From assembly GCA_030430125.1 (NCBI GenBank), contig JAUIGA010000222.1, positions 1 through 5,696 on the forward strand: DNA of 5,696 bases, read 5' to 3'. The notes beneath the pieces are model-generated. The model searched no databases, was not told where the DNA came from, and was given only the letters and a program-made list of their open reading frames with translations. Origin of the DNA: Chloroflexia bacterium (GTDB lineage Bacteria > Chloroflexota > Chloroflexia > Thermomicrobiales > UBA6265). Positions 1 through 5,692 of the stretch are shown here, piece by piece; within the stretch, counting starts at the first letter, position 1; each line of letters begins with the position of its first letter. The position numbers and the translations under genes were made by a program.

Positions 1-1
1 C

Positions 2-799
2 AACGTGCCCGTGTCGGGCGTGAATCAGATCGAGTCGAGCTCGGACCACGCCGTCGTGACCATTCCGGGCCTGCGCAAGTTCGCCACCTTCTTCGATGCC
101 AAGGGTGTCGATGCCGAAACGCTCGGTGAAGCGCGGGTTCGCCAGGCACTGAACATGGCGGTGGACAAGGTTGCCATCGCCGAGAGCCTCTTCGAGGGAG
201 CCGCACAGCCACTTCAGGGGCAGTGGCAGGTTGAAGGCGAGGCCGGCTTCAACCCCGATGTCCCCATGTTCGAGTATGACCCCGAGGCGGCGCAGCAGCT
301 GCTCGAAGAGGCCGGATTCGGCGACGGGTTTGAGCTGCAGCTCACCTATACCGTTGGCCGGTATCCGATGGATCAGGAGCTTGGGGAGATCGTGTCGTCC
401 TTCCTGGAGCAGGTCGGCGTGACCGTGAATCAGCGCCCGCTGGAGTACGGCGCGTTCCTGACAGCCCGCGACGAGGATTCGGTCGGAACCCATCAGTGGG
501 GGCTGCTCCTGCCCCCGGTGCCGCACTACAACTACGTGACGTTTACATCCGGGACTCCGTACGAGTTCACCGAGCTGCCGGCCGAGTATACGGAGCTCGT
601 CAACGAGGCGGTGGAAGAGACGGATGTGGATGCGCAGGCCGCGCTCTACAACCAGTGTGCACAGATCATGCACGATGAGGCGTTCGCGCTCTTCCTTGTC
701 TCCCCCAACGACAACTACGGTGTGAGCAACAGCGTTCAGGGATTCACACCCCGGCGCGACCAGGTTCTTTGGCTCTTCGATGTGAGCCTTGCGGAGTAG
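2..799 (+). CDS. ABC transporter substrate-binding protein, family 5 (peptide/nickel type), C-terminal part; 5' end outside window
   Basis: This is the C-terminal ~265 residues of an extracytoplasmic solute-binding protein that delivers a ligand (usually di/oligopeptides, sometimes other amino-acid-derived compounds) to an ABC permease. Numbering from the GTG at position 5, the family landmarks are visible: VRQALNMAVDK (45-55), matching the 'vRqAlnyAiDr' block of family-5 binding proteins; a glycine-containing segment GFNPD (81-85); and YDPEAAQQLLEEAGF (91-105), matching 'YDpekAkqLLaEAG'. After these come the second-lobe strands and a normal C-terminus ending in TAG. Full-length members are about 500-600 residues, so roughly half is missing; the frame stays open to the left edge, and the GTG at position 5 is not a real start. 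The signal or lipoprotein peptide would lie upstream. No permease gene follows, so either the permeases lie upstream or this is an orphan binding protein. The dipeptidase-like genes downstream support a peptide-type ligand, by inference only. Confidence 0.9.
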   Translation, partial: NVPVSGVNQIESSSDHAVVTIPGLRKFATFFDAKGVDAETLGEARVRQALNMAVDKVAIAESLFEGAAQPLQGQWQVEGEAGFNPDVPMFEYDPEAAQQLLEEAGFGDGFELQLTYTVGRYPMDQELGEIVSSFLEQVGVTVNQRPLEYGAFLTARDEDSVGTHQWGLLLPPVPHYNYVTFTSGTPYEFTELPAEYTELVNEAVEETDVDAQAALYNQCAQIMHDEAFALFLVSPNDNYGVSNSVQGFTPRRDQVLWLFDVSLAE

Positions 800-817
800 T
801 CGTCGCAGCAGATTCGC

Positions 818-859
818 GCCGCCGGGCCGGGCCGAAGGGCACGTGGTCCTCCCGGCGGC
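818..859. repeat. Strong inverted repeat (hairpin) between the binding-protein gene and the first M19 gene
   Basis: A perfect 9-bp inverted repeat, GCCGCCGGG (818-826) and CCCGGCGGC (851-859), encloses a second 5-bp stem (829-833 with 845-849, one G-U pair) and an 11-nt loop. It begins 18 nt after the binding-protein stop codon. No U-tract follows, so it is not a classical intrinsic terminator. It could slow 3'-5' decay and stabilise the binding-protein message, or attenuate read-through into the M19 genes. The hexamer GATTCG occurs on both sides (811-816 and 861-866), giving the hairpin a direct-repeat frame. The function is inferred; the complementarity is directly visible. Confidence 0.6.
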
Positions 860-897
860 CGATTCGAACCACTTCGATTGAGACGGGATCTCCCACT

Positions 898-902
898 GGA
901 GG
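898..902 (+). promoter_or_regulatory. Ribosome binding site GGAGG that decides the start of the first M19 gene
   Basis: GGAGG lies at 898-902. An ATG at 904 is only 1 nt downstream, too close for normal initiation, whereas the in-frame TTG at 910 is 7 nt away, the optimal distance. This favours TTG at 910 as the main start. The proteins would differ by only two residues. Confidence 0.65.
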
Positions 903-909
903 AATGACA

Positions 910-1917
910 TTGGATGCTTCAGCAGCACAGCAGCTGCACCGTGACGCCATTGTGGTCGACGGCTGCTCGTTCTTCGCGACTCGCTGGTCGGACCGGATGG
1001 AAACATCTGGTGTGACCGCGCTGCAAATGACCGTTCCGATGACCTGGGATGGTGCGCGCGACGCCATCAGCGCCTACCACGCCTACAACAATCTTGTGGA
1101 ACGCGAGCCGCGTTTCACGATTGCGACTTCCACGCAGGATATCCGCGATGCCAAGGCAAACGGCCAGGTCGCCTTTATCCTCGGTGCGCAGAGTGGCCAG
1201 TTCCTGGAGACGGACGAGCGGCTGGTGGAGGTATTCCACGGGCTCGGGGTGCGGGTCATCCAGCTCACCTACAACGAGCGGAACCTCCTTGGCGACGGGT
1301 GTCTGGAGCCAAAGAACGAAGGTCTGTCACCGCTCGGCAGGCAGGTGATCAAGGCGATGAATGCGGCCGGCATTCAGATCGACCTCTCGCACGTTGGGGA
1401 GCGGACAAGTCTTGAAGCCATCGAGCTGTCCACGCAGCCCTGCATCTTCTCCCACTCGAACCCGAAGGCCCTGGCTGACAACCCTCGCAACATCACCGAC
1501 GAGCAGATACAGAGTTGTGTCGCAGGTGGCGGGGTGGTCGGGGTATCGCCCTATGCGCCGATCGCGTGGCGTGGTGGCGACACGCCACCGACCATGGATG
1601 ATGTGATCGCCCACATCGAATACGTCGCGGAGCTCGTGGGGCCGGAGAACGTCTCCATCGGCACGGACTCCGAGGTGACACCCGGATCCTATCCGGCACA
1701 GGTAACCAAGCGCCTTGCGACAGAGTACCCCGAGCCGTCCGCGCCGCTCCGAAGCCGGCATCCGAATGTGCGCAAGACCACGGGATTCGAATCCATGGAG
1801 CAACTCCCGGATCTCACAGCACGATTGGCCGAGCGAGGCTGGACCGAGGATCAGATTCGGGGAATTCTCGGCGAGAATCTGATGCGTGTGTACAGCAAGA
1901 CATGGGGAGAAGCGTAA
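910..1917 (+). CDS. M19-family (membrane dipeptidase-like) amidohydrolase, paralog 1, non-canonical metal site
   Basis: A 335-residue protein (337 if started at ATG 904) of the peptidase M19/renal dipeptidase family, a TIM-barrel amidohydrolase fold. Recognisable blocks: IVVDG (14-18, first strand), VIQLTYN (116-122), GLSPLGRQVIKAMN (138-151), IDLSH (157-161), FSHSNP (180-185), NPRNITDEQI (191-200), IGTDS (250-254) and a C-terminal ILGENLMRV. By alignment to the family, His161 and His182 match the second-zinc histidines, and Arg193 the Arg that holds the substrate carboxylate. The N-terminal HxD zinc motif is absent (Cys19 and Phe21 occupy it), the bridging Glu is Gln94 (LGAQSG), and the oxyanion-binding His of 'LTH' is Tyr121. 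I recall Pseudomonas proteins near dimethylglycine catabolism genes with the same GFQ/YN/LSHVG pattern, so this is a real subfamily rather than a decayed copy. There is no signal peptide, so it is likely cytoplasmic. The stop overlaps the next gene's start (TAATG). The exact substrate is unknown; an amide or dipeptide-like compound is plausible. Confidence 0.88.
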   Translation: MDASAAQQLHRDAIVVDGCSFFATRWSDRMETSGVTALQMTVPMTWDGARDAISAYHAYNNLVEREPRFTIATSTQDIRDAKANGQVAFILGAQSGQFLETDERLVEVFHGLGVRVIQLTYNERNLLGDGCLEPKNEGLSPLGRQVIKAMNAAGIQIDLSHVGERTSLEAIELSTQPCIFSHSNPKALADNPRNITDEQIQSCVAGGGVVGVSPYAPIAWRGGDTPPTMDDVIAHIEYVAELVGPENVSIGTDSEVTPGSYPAQVTKRLATEYPEPSAPLRSRHPNVRKTTGFESMEQLPDLTARLAERGWTEDQIRGILGENLMRVYSKTWGEA

Positions 1918-1919
1918 TG
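1904..1919 (+). promoter_or_regulatory. Translational coupling site: SD inside the upstream gene's tail and TAATG stop/start overlap
   Basis: GGAG (1906-1909, within GGGGAGA) sits in the last codons of the first M19 gene, 7 nt before ATG 1917. The upstream TAA (1915-1917) shares one base with that ATG. This selects 1917 over the in-frame ATG at 1902, whose initiation region has no comparable SD, and predicts coupled synthesis of the two paralogs. Confidence 0.8.
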
Positions 1920-2942
1920 GCAGTTGCGGAACACATCGTATCGGCCGAGGCGCGCCGGCTGCATGACGCGTCGATCGTCATCGATGGCTTGACCTTCTAC
2001 TACGACGGGCCGACCGAACGGCTGGTTGCAACGGACGTTACTGCAACCAACGTGACGGCAGCCGAGACGGCAAGCAACTTTGCCAAGGCGACCGAAGAGG
2101 TCATGGTGCTTCGACAGGACATGGAGCGAGACGATGCGAGTGTCCTGATTCGCACCGCGGCCGACATCGAGCAGGCGAAGCGGGACGGCAAGGTCGGCAT
2201 CATCCTTGGCTTCCAGGCCAGCCTTCCGGTGGAGACCGAGTTGTGGCGAGTCCAGATGTACCACGACATCGGTATGAGGATCGTCCAACTGACCTACAAC
2301 GACCGCTGCTACACGGGCGATGGCTGCCTCGTCGACGAGGATGCAGGGCTCACGCGATTCGGTGCTCGCTTTATCGAGGAACTGGCGGCAAGGTACATCG
2401 CGCTTGACCTGAGCCACTGCGGTCGCCGAACAAGCCTGGAGGCCATTGATGCGTCGCCCGCTGCGCCGATGTTCAGTCATGCCAACCCGAATGCGATCAC
2501 GGAAAACCCTCGCAACCTGACTGATGAGCAGATCAGGAAGATCGGCGAGCGAAAGGGTATGATCGGGCTTTGCGCCTGGGCTCCGCTTTGCTGGAAGAAC
2601 AACACCGCCCATCCTCCCACCGTTGAGGACTTCGTCGACCACGTCGACTATGTTGTGGATTTGATCGGCGTCGATCATGTTGGCATCGCAACCGATTCCG
2701 GAGTTACGGATAACCAGGCGTGGCTGATCCAGCACAGCGCGGACTTCAATGCGACGTTCCCGGCGATCGCTGGTGAGTACATCTCGCATCATGGTGGTCG
2801 CGCCGAGTCTGGTATGCCCGAGGTAAACACCCTCGTTCGCATCACCGACGCGCTGCTGCGTCGTGGCTACTCCGATGTCGATACACAGAAGATCATCGGT
2901 GGCAACTTCCTTCGCCACTTCCGGAACGTGTGGGGCGCGTAA
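1917..2942 (+). CDS. M19-family (membrane dipeptidase-like) amidohydrolase, paralog 2, non-canonical metal site
   Basis: A 341-residue paralog of the preceding protein, sharing its block order and much of its core sequence but clearly diverged, so not a recent duplication. Blocks: SIVIDG (19-24), GIILGFQ (94-100), RIVQLTYN (121-128), GLTRFG (144-149), LDLSH (163-167), FSHANP (186-191), NPRNLTDEQI (197-206), VGIATDS (255-261) and C-terminal IIGGNFLRHFRNVWG. The conserved second-site ligands are His167 and His188; Arg199 corresponds to the substrate-carboxylate Arg. As in paralog 1, the HxD motif is missing (Leu25 and Phe27), the bridging Glu is Gln100, and Tyr127 replaces the oxyanion His. There is no signal peptide or membrane segment. 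Family members are dimers, so the tight coupling makes a heterodimer with paralog 1 possible, though this is inference. It is probably the last gene of its transcript, because two hairpin systems follow the stop. The start at 1917 is supported by a well-spaced SD. Confidence 0.9.
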   Translation: MAVAEHIVSAEARRLHDASIVIDGLTFYYDGPTERLVATDVTATNVTAAETASNFAKATEEVMVLRQDMERDDASVLIRTAADIEQAKRDGKVGIILGFQASLPVETELWRVQMYHDIGMRIVQLTYNDRCYTGDGCLVDEDAGLTRFGARFIEELAARYIALDLSHCGRRTSLEAIDASPAAPMFSHANPNAITENPRNLTDEQIRKIGERKGMIGLCAWAPLCWKNNTAHPPTVEDFVDHVDYVVDLIGVDHVGIATDSGVTDNQAWLIQHSADFNATFPAIAGEYISHHGGRAESGMPEVNTLVRITDALLRRGYSDVDTQKIIGGNFLRHFRNVWGA

Positions 2943-2952
2943 CTCGGGGTGT

Positions 2953-2972
2953 GGCTCCATCTGAGTGGAGCC
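2953..2972 (+). terminator. Hairpin 10 nt after the second M19 stop (possible terminator without U-tract)
   Basis: GGCTCCA (2953-2959) and TGGAGCC (2966-2972) form a perfect 7-bp GC-rich stem with a 6-nt loop, starting 10 nt past the stop codon. It is followed by GC-rich sequence rather than a T-run, so it is only a candidate terminator or 3'-end stabilising structure. Confidence 0.45.
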
Positions 2973-2985
2973 GGCGGCGGCCATC

Positions 2986-3051
2986 AACCCGCGAACTGTG
3001 CGACTGATCACTTCCTGGGAGGCGATCAGTCGCGGGTTCACTTTGCGGGTT
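2986..3051 (+). promoter_or_regulatory. Long nested stem-loop, possible terminator or attenuator before the AstE-like gene
   Basis: An inner perfect 10-bp stem, GCGACTGATC (3000-3009) with GATCAGTCGC (3024-3033), has a 14-nt loop. An outer 10-bp stem (2986-2995 with 3042-3051, one G-U pair) can enclose it. A competing outer stem, AACCCGCGA (2986-2994) with TCGCGGGTT (3030-3038), would consume four bases of the inner stem. Alternative pairings are thus available in the transcript between the M19 pair and the AstE-like gene. No known riboswitch consensus was recognised, and no U-run follows. The pairing is seen directly; a regulatory role is inferred. Confidence 0.5.
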
Positions 3052-3057
3052 CACTTT
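3032..3057 (+). repeat. Perfect 13-bp tandem repeat, two copies
   Basis: GCGGGTTCACTTT occurs at 3032-3044 and again immediately at 3045-3057 without a mismatch. The first seven bases of each copy are complementary to AACCCGC at 2986-2992, so each copy can act as the 3' arm of a hairpin. It may be a slippage duplication or a doubled binding site. Confidence 0.85.
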
Positions 3058-3164
3058 GGGGTTGGCGGGGCGACGTGCCTGTTCCCCAGGGACGCAACAC
3101 TGCCTGCAAGACTTCAAATCGCGGAGCGGTACCAAACCGCACCCAGTCGGATGTTTCCTCGATA

Positions 3165-3170
3165 AAGGAG
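3165..3170 (+). promoter_or_regulatory. Ribosome binding site AAGGAG of the AstE-like gene
   Basis: AAGGAG (3165-3170) lies 9 nt before ATG 3180. The ATG at 3171 is followed at once by TGA, so it cannot serve, and 3180 is the supported start. A small hairpin (GCGGT 3126-3130 with ACCGC 3136-3140) lies further upstream. I could not identify a convincing promoter in 3058-3164. Confidence 0.75.
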
Positions 3171-3179
3171 ATGTGAGCG

Positions 3180-4166
3180 ATGCCGATCCAGTGTGGCGGT
3201 GCAGAGAGTGTGCCGGGTGAGATTGTTCGCGGGAAGCTGATCGCGGGAAGCCTGTTGGACGGATCGTTGATCCACGTACCGCTGCTCATCGCGGAGGGCG
3301 TCAAGCCTGGGCCGACCGTATGGATCAACGCGTGTACCCATGGCGAGGAGTACGGTGGTGCAGCCGCCATCACCCGCTTCTTTCAATCGCTCAACCTTCA
3401 ACAGCTCAGTGGAACGGTGGTCGGCGTACCAGTTAGCAATCCACCGGCTTTTGGGGCTCGTTCTCGCTATTCGCCACTCGATGGCGCCAATCTCAATCGA
3501 CTGTTTCCCGGAGACGTGGATGGAAGCTACAGCTATCAACTCGCGGCGCTCCTGAGTGCCGAGATGGCTCGGGTGAGCGACTATCTGCTTGATCTTCACT
3601 CCGGTGGTATTGGTGCCGCTGTTCCGTTCTATGCCGTCTATATGGACGACGGTAGCCCTCCTGTCGTGAAAACGAGAGAGTTGGCCATGAGCATCGGGTG
3701 CAGCGTCTTGTGGAGGGCAGAAGGAGATGCACTTGGCGGGACGTTTGCGGCACAAGCGATTCGATCGGGAATCCCATCGTTGATCGTCGAGGTTGGTGGA
3801 GGCACAGTCACGGAGGCACATCTTGGCGACTACGCGAATGCCATGACCAATTTCCTCAAGGCGCTCGAGATGTTGCCTGGACACCCCCCTGCACAGCATC
3901 GCTACACGATCGTTTCCGATGGGGCCTTTTTGCACTGCAGGGAAGGTGGTTTGTTCGTTCCTGACTGCGAACTTGGGGCGTTTTTGTCACGAGGCGAAAC
4001 GCTGGGTCACATCATCAATCTCTATGGGGATACCGTCGAGGAAATCCAGTCACCCTGTGATGATGCATACATTGCCGCACTGCGGACGCCATACTACCCG
4101 GTCAGTGCTGGCGAGTTGGTTGGGGAAGCAGTCCCGGTGGAGTCCATCGAGACACCCAGTGGATAG
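3180..4166 (+). CDS. Succinylglutamate desuccinylase/aspartoacylase (AstE/AspA)-family zinc amidohydrolase
   Basis: A 328-residue cytoplasmic zinc hydrolase related to M14 carboxypeptidases. It is predicted to remove an acyl group from an N-acylated amino acid or similar amide. Zinc ligands are readable: HxxE as His54-Glu57 (ACTHGEEYGG) and the third ligand His140 (LLDLHSGG). The substrate block is present as SNPPAFGARSR (86-96) and DGANLNRLFPG (101-111), with Arg96, Asn106 and Arg107. The general-base Glu is Glu204 (LIVEVGGG). A C-terminal beta domain (about 240-325) contains the family's 'GG.F.p....G..V..G..lG.I.d..G' pattern. Length is normal for the family, close to DoeB-type N-acetyl-diaminobutyrate deacetylases. 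It has its own SD and lies 237 bp after the M19 pair, so it may be a separate transcript. Third positions appear less GC-biased than in the methyltransferase gene, with many GGT, CTT, GAT and TTT codons. The precise substrate is not determinable; the context suggests it works with the M19 enzymes on imported amides. Confidence 0.87.
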   Translation: MPIQCGGAESVPGEIVRGKLIAGSLLDGSLIHVPLLIAEGVKPGPTVWINACTHGEEYGGAAAITRFFQSLNLQQLSGTVVGVPVSNPPAFGARSRYSPLDGANLNRLFPGDVDGSYSYQLAALLSAEMARVSDYLLDLHSGGIGAAVPFYAVYMDDGSPPVVKTRELAMSIGCSVLWRAEGDALGGTFAAQAIRSGIPSLIVEVGGGTVTEAHLGDYANAMTNFLKALEMLPGHPPAQHRYTIVSDGAFLHCREGGLFVPDCELGAFLSRGETLGHIINLYGDTVEEIQSPCDDAYIAALRTPYYPVSAGELVGEAVPVESIETPSG

Positions 4167-4314
4167 CCATCGCATCTCCCGCTGTCAACAGGTTGTGGTG
4201 CGTTCGGACTGCATGTCGGCGCCGATGAACATGGTGTAGGTCGCGTCGGTGTCGGTCAGGCATCGATCCTTCGTTCCCCCGGGTCGCACCGGTGGGCCGT
4301 TCCTCAAACCGGAG

Positions 4315-4341
4315 GGGCGGATGTTCCGACGGAATCTGCCC
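4315..4341. repeat. Bipartite hairpin in the convergent gap
   Basis: GGGCGGA (4315-4321) pairs with TCTGCCC (4335-4341), one G-U pair on the plus strand, and the inner TTCC (4324-4327) pairs with GGAA (4331-4334) around a 3-nt loop. An alternative arm pair, ACCGG (4308-4312) with CCGGT (4340-4344), competes. It may contribute to termination from either side, although no T-run accompanies it. Confidence 0.45.
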
Positions 4342-4418
4342 GGTCGCCGAAGGGGGCAATGCTGACAACGACACCCACAAGATCGGTGAAGAAGAAGTGG
4401 CCGCTACGCGACCACCGT

Positions 4419-4443
4419 GCGGACAAGTCCTTTGGAGGTCCGC
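4419..4443. repeat. REP-like palindrome next to the methyltransferase stop
   Basis: GCGGAC (4419-4424) and GTCCGC (4438-4443) form the outer stem; TCC (4428-4430) and GGA (4434-4436) form an inner stem around TTT. With its flank it reads, on the minus strand, TGTAGGGGCGGACC..., a style of palindrome I associate with dispersed intergenic repeats in several bacterial genomes. It starts 19 nt past the methyltransferase stop on the minus strand, so it could act as a 3'-end or bidirectional terminator structure. Only one copy lies in this window, so dispersal cannot be shown here. Confidence 0.5.
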
Positions 4444-4462
4444 CCCTACACCGAGCCTGACA

Positions 4463-5692
4463 TCAAATCCGCAACGCCTCCGGCAGATTGTCCGGGGTGA
4501 AACCGGTCGGCAGGGGGGGCAAGGGGGCATCCTTCGCAAACCCCACCACCCGGAACCGGCCCAGCCCGCCTGGGTCGATCAGCCGGAACACCGCCGCCTG
4601 CGCCCGGTAGTATTCCTGCACCTCAAGGTCCGGCTCCTGCTGCAGGTCGACCAGCAACTCGCCCAATCCCAGCCGCGACAGGAAGTCCGCCTGCGCCACG
4701 ACCGGCGTCGCCGTCATTCCCACCGCTCCCGCGGCGTCGGCGAGACGGGTGAAATCGACGTGGACGGTGAGGTCCTGCTCGCCGATGCGGATGAACGGAT
4801 CGTCGCTGACGGTGTGCTCGTGGTAGGCGCGGATCGTGCCCGCCAGCCGGTGGTCGCGATACAGCTCCGCGGCCGGATAGCCGTAGTCGACGATCAGCGC
4901 ATAGCCGCGTCGCAGCCCGCTGTCGATCTCCGCCACCCAGGCATCCAGTGCCGGTGACCACGCGATGCGCGATCCAACCGGCCACGTCGCCGGGTCGACC
5001 CCCTGACGCCGCAGCCAACCGAGCGGATCGGTCGCGACGATCTCCGGCGAGAGCGGGCATTCGTCCCACGCGAACCAACCGGTGGTGTCGTTCCACGTCA
5101 CCCACAGCTCCCGGAACGCCGCGCCGTTCCAGATCAATTCGTGCGCCGGAATCGCGTCGGCGACCTCGTTGGCCAGCACGACGCCGGTGACCGGCTCGAT
5201 CGCGTCCTCGGCGGCGGGATCCTCGATCGAGACAAGGTGATCGAGACCCACCTCGGCCATCGCCGCCATCGCTTCCGCCATCCGGTGAGGATTGACATCA
5301 CGCAACCGGTAGCGCAACGCCGAAACGATGTCAGGGTGATGCGCGTGCAGCCCGGCGATGATGTCGTAGGCCAGCCCACCGATACCAGGGCCGTATTCCC
5401 GCACCACGAATGGATCGGGCCGGTCGAGCCGCTCCCACAGCTCGGCGACCTGTTTCGCCAGCGTGATGCCGAAGAACGGATGCACCTCCGGCGACGTGAT
5501 GAAGTCCCCACCGCGACCGGGACGCCGGGCGGGTGCCCGATAGTACCCGTGGTCGGGATGATACAGAGCTAGCTCCATGAACCGGGCGAAGGTGATCGCG
5601 CCGTGTGCGGCAATCTCCTGCCGCAGGATGGCAACCAGCTCGGGGTGACCGGCGGCGTCCGGGGCGGGGCGGGGTGACGGGTTCGTGCGCAT
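4463..5692 (-). CDS. SAM-dependent methyltransferase, MidA/NDUFAF7 family (COG1565, DUF185)
   Basis: A 409-residue class I methyltransferase of the family whose mitochondrial member NDUFAF7/MidA dimethylates an arginine of the complex I subunit NDUFS2; the bacterial targets are not well defined. Family landmarks in order: ITFARFMELALYHPDHGYY (33-51), GDFITSPEVHPFFG (62-75), the SAM-binding glycine-rich motif VREYGPGIGGLA (97-108), ANEVADAIPAHEL (174-186), ALIVDYGY (265-272), a long conserved block from GTIRAYHEH through GEQDLTVHVDFTRLA (285-318), and the terminal GLGRFRVVGFAK (377-388), matching the usual 'mGe.FkvLa'. Length is typical. The ATG at 5692 is only 4 bases from the window edge, so its SD is not visible and an earlier start outside cannot be excluded, but the conserved region begins about 20 residues in. 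Codons are strongly G/C-ending. It converges on the AstE-like gene and is probably functionally unrelated to the hydrolase cluster. Confidence 0.92.
   Translation of the reverse strand: MRTNPSPRPAPDAAGHPELVAILRQEIAAHGAITFARFMELALYHPDHGYYRAPARRPGRGGDFITSPEVHPFFGITLAKQVAELWERLDRPDPFVVREYGPGIGGLAYDIIAGLHAHHPDIVSALRYRLRDVNPHRMAEAMAAMAEVGLDHLVSIEDPAAEDAIEPVTGVVLANEVADAIPAHELIWNGAAFRELWVTWNDTTGWFAWDECPLSPEIVATDPLGWLRRQGVDPATWPVGSRIAWSPALDAWVAEIDSGLRRGYALIVDYGYPAAELYRDHRLAGTIRAYHEHTVSDDPFIRIGEQDLTVHVDFTRLADAAGAVGMTATPVVAQADFLSRLGLGELLVDLQQEPDLEVQEYYRAQAAVFRLIDPGGLGRFRVVGFAKDAPLPPLPTGFTPDNLPEALRI

Larger units (their letters stand above)
4167..4462. other. Convergent intergenic region, no supported gene
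   Basis: These 296 bases separate the ends of two converging genes. They hold two hairpins (4315-4341 and 4419-4443) and a minus-strand open stretch (4185-4403) whose end, TDTDATYTMFIGADM, uses almost only G/C third positions but lacks a start with a fitting SD in frame. No tRNA, IS end or complete gene was recognised. The region may contain a decayed gene remnant. Confidence 0.5.

Noticed and set aside
861..870. GATTCGAACC is the complement of a tRNA T-arm GGTTCGAATC
   Set aside because: No matching T-stem, acceptor stem or anticodon arm can be built around it on the minus strand.
1851..3041. 396-codon minus-strand open frame opposite the second M19 gene
   Set aside because: It is antisense to a gene with clear family motifs; its translation shows no recognisable domain and arises from G/C-biased codons on the other strand.
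3062..3119. TTGGCG and TTCAAAT considered as promoter elements for the AstE-like gene
   Set aside because: Spacing between them is far from 17 bp and no better-paired hexamers were found.
3114..3935. 273-codon minus-strand open frame opposite the AstE-like gene
   Set aside because: It is antisense to a gene with readable zinc-ligand motifs and has no recognisable features of its own.
4262..4330. Minus-strand leader-like sequence considered as a T-box
   Set aside because: The T-box consensus GGUGGNACCGCG is not present, only a loose GGTGCGACC, and no intact downstream gene exists.
4346..4359. GCCGAAGGGGGCAA resembles a conserved stretch of the glycine riboswitch
   Set aside because: The rest of the glycine aptamer, notably the CUCAGGCAAAAGGAC-type 3' motif, is absent, the run has an extra G, and no plus-strand gene follows.
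4292..4957. 221-codon plus-strand open frame running from the convergent gap into the methyltransferase
   Set aside because: It is mostly antisense to the methyltransferase, rich in Arg and low-complexity sequence, with no SD or family resemblance.
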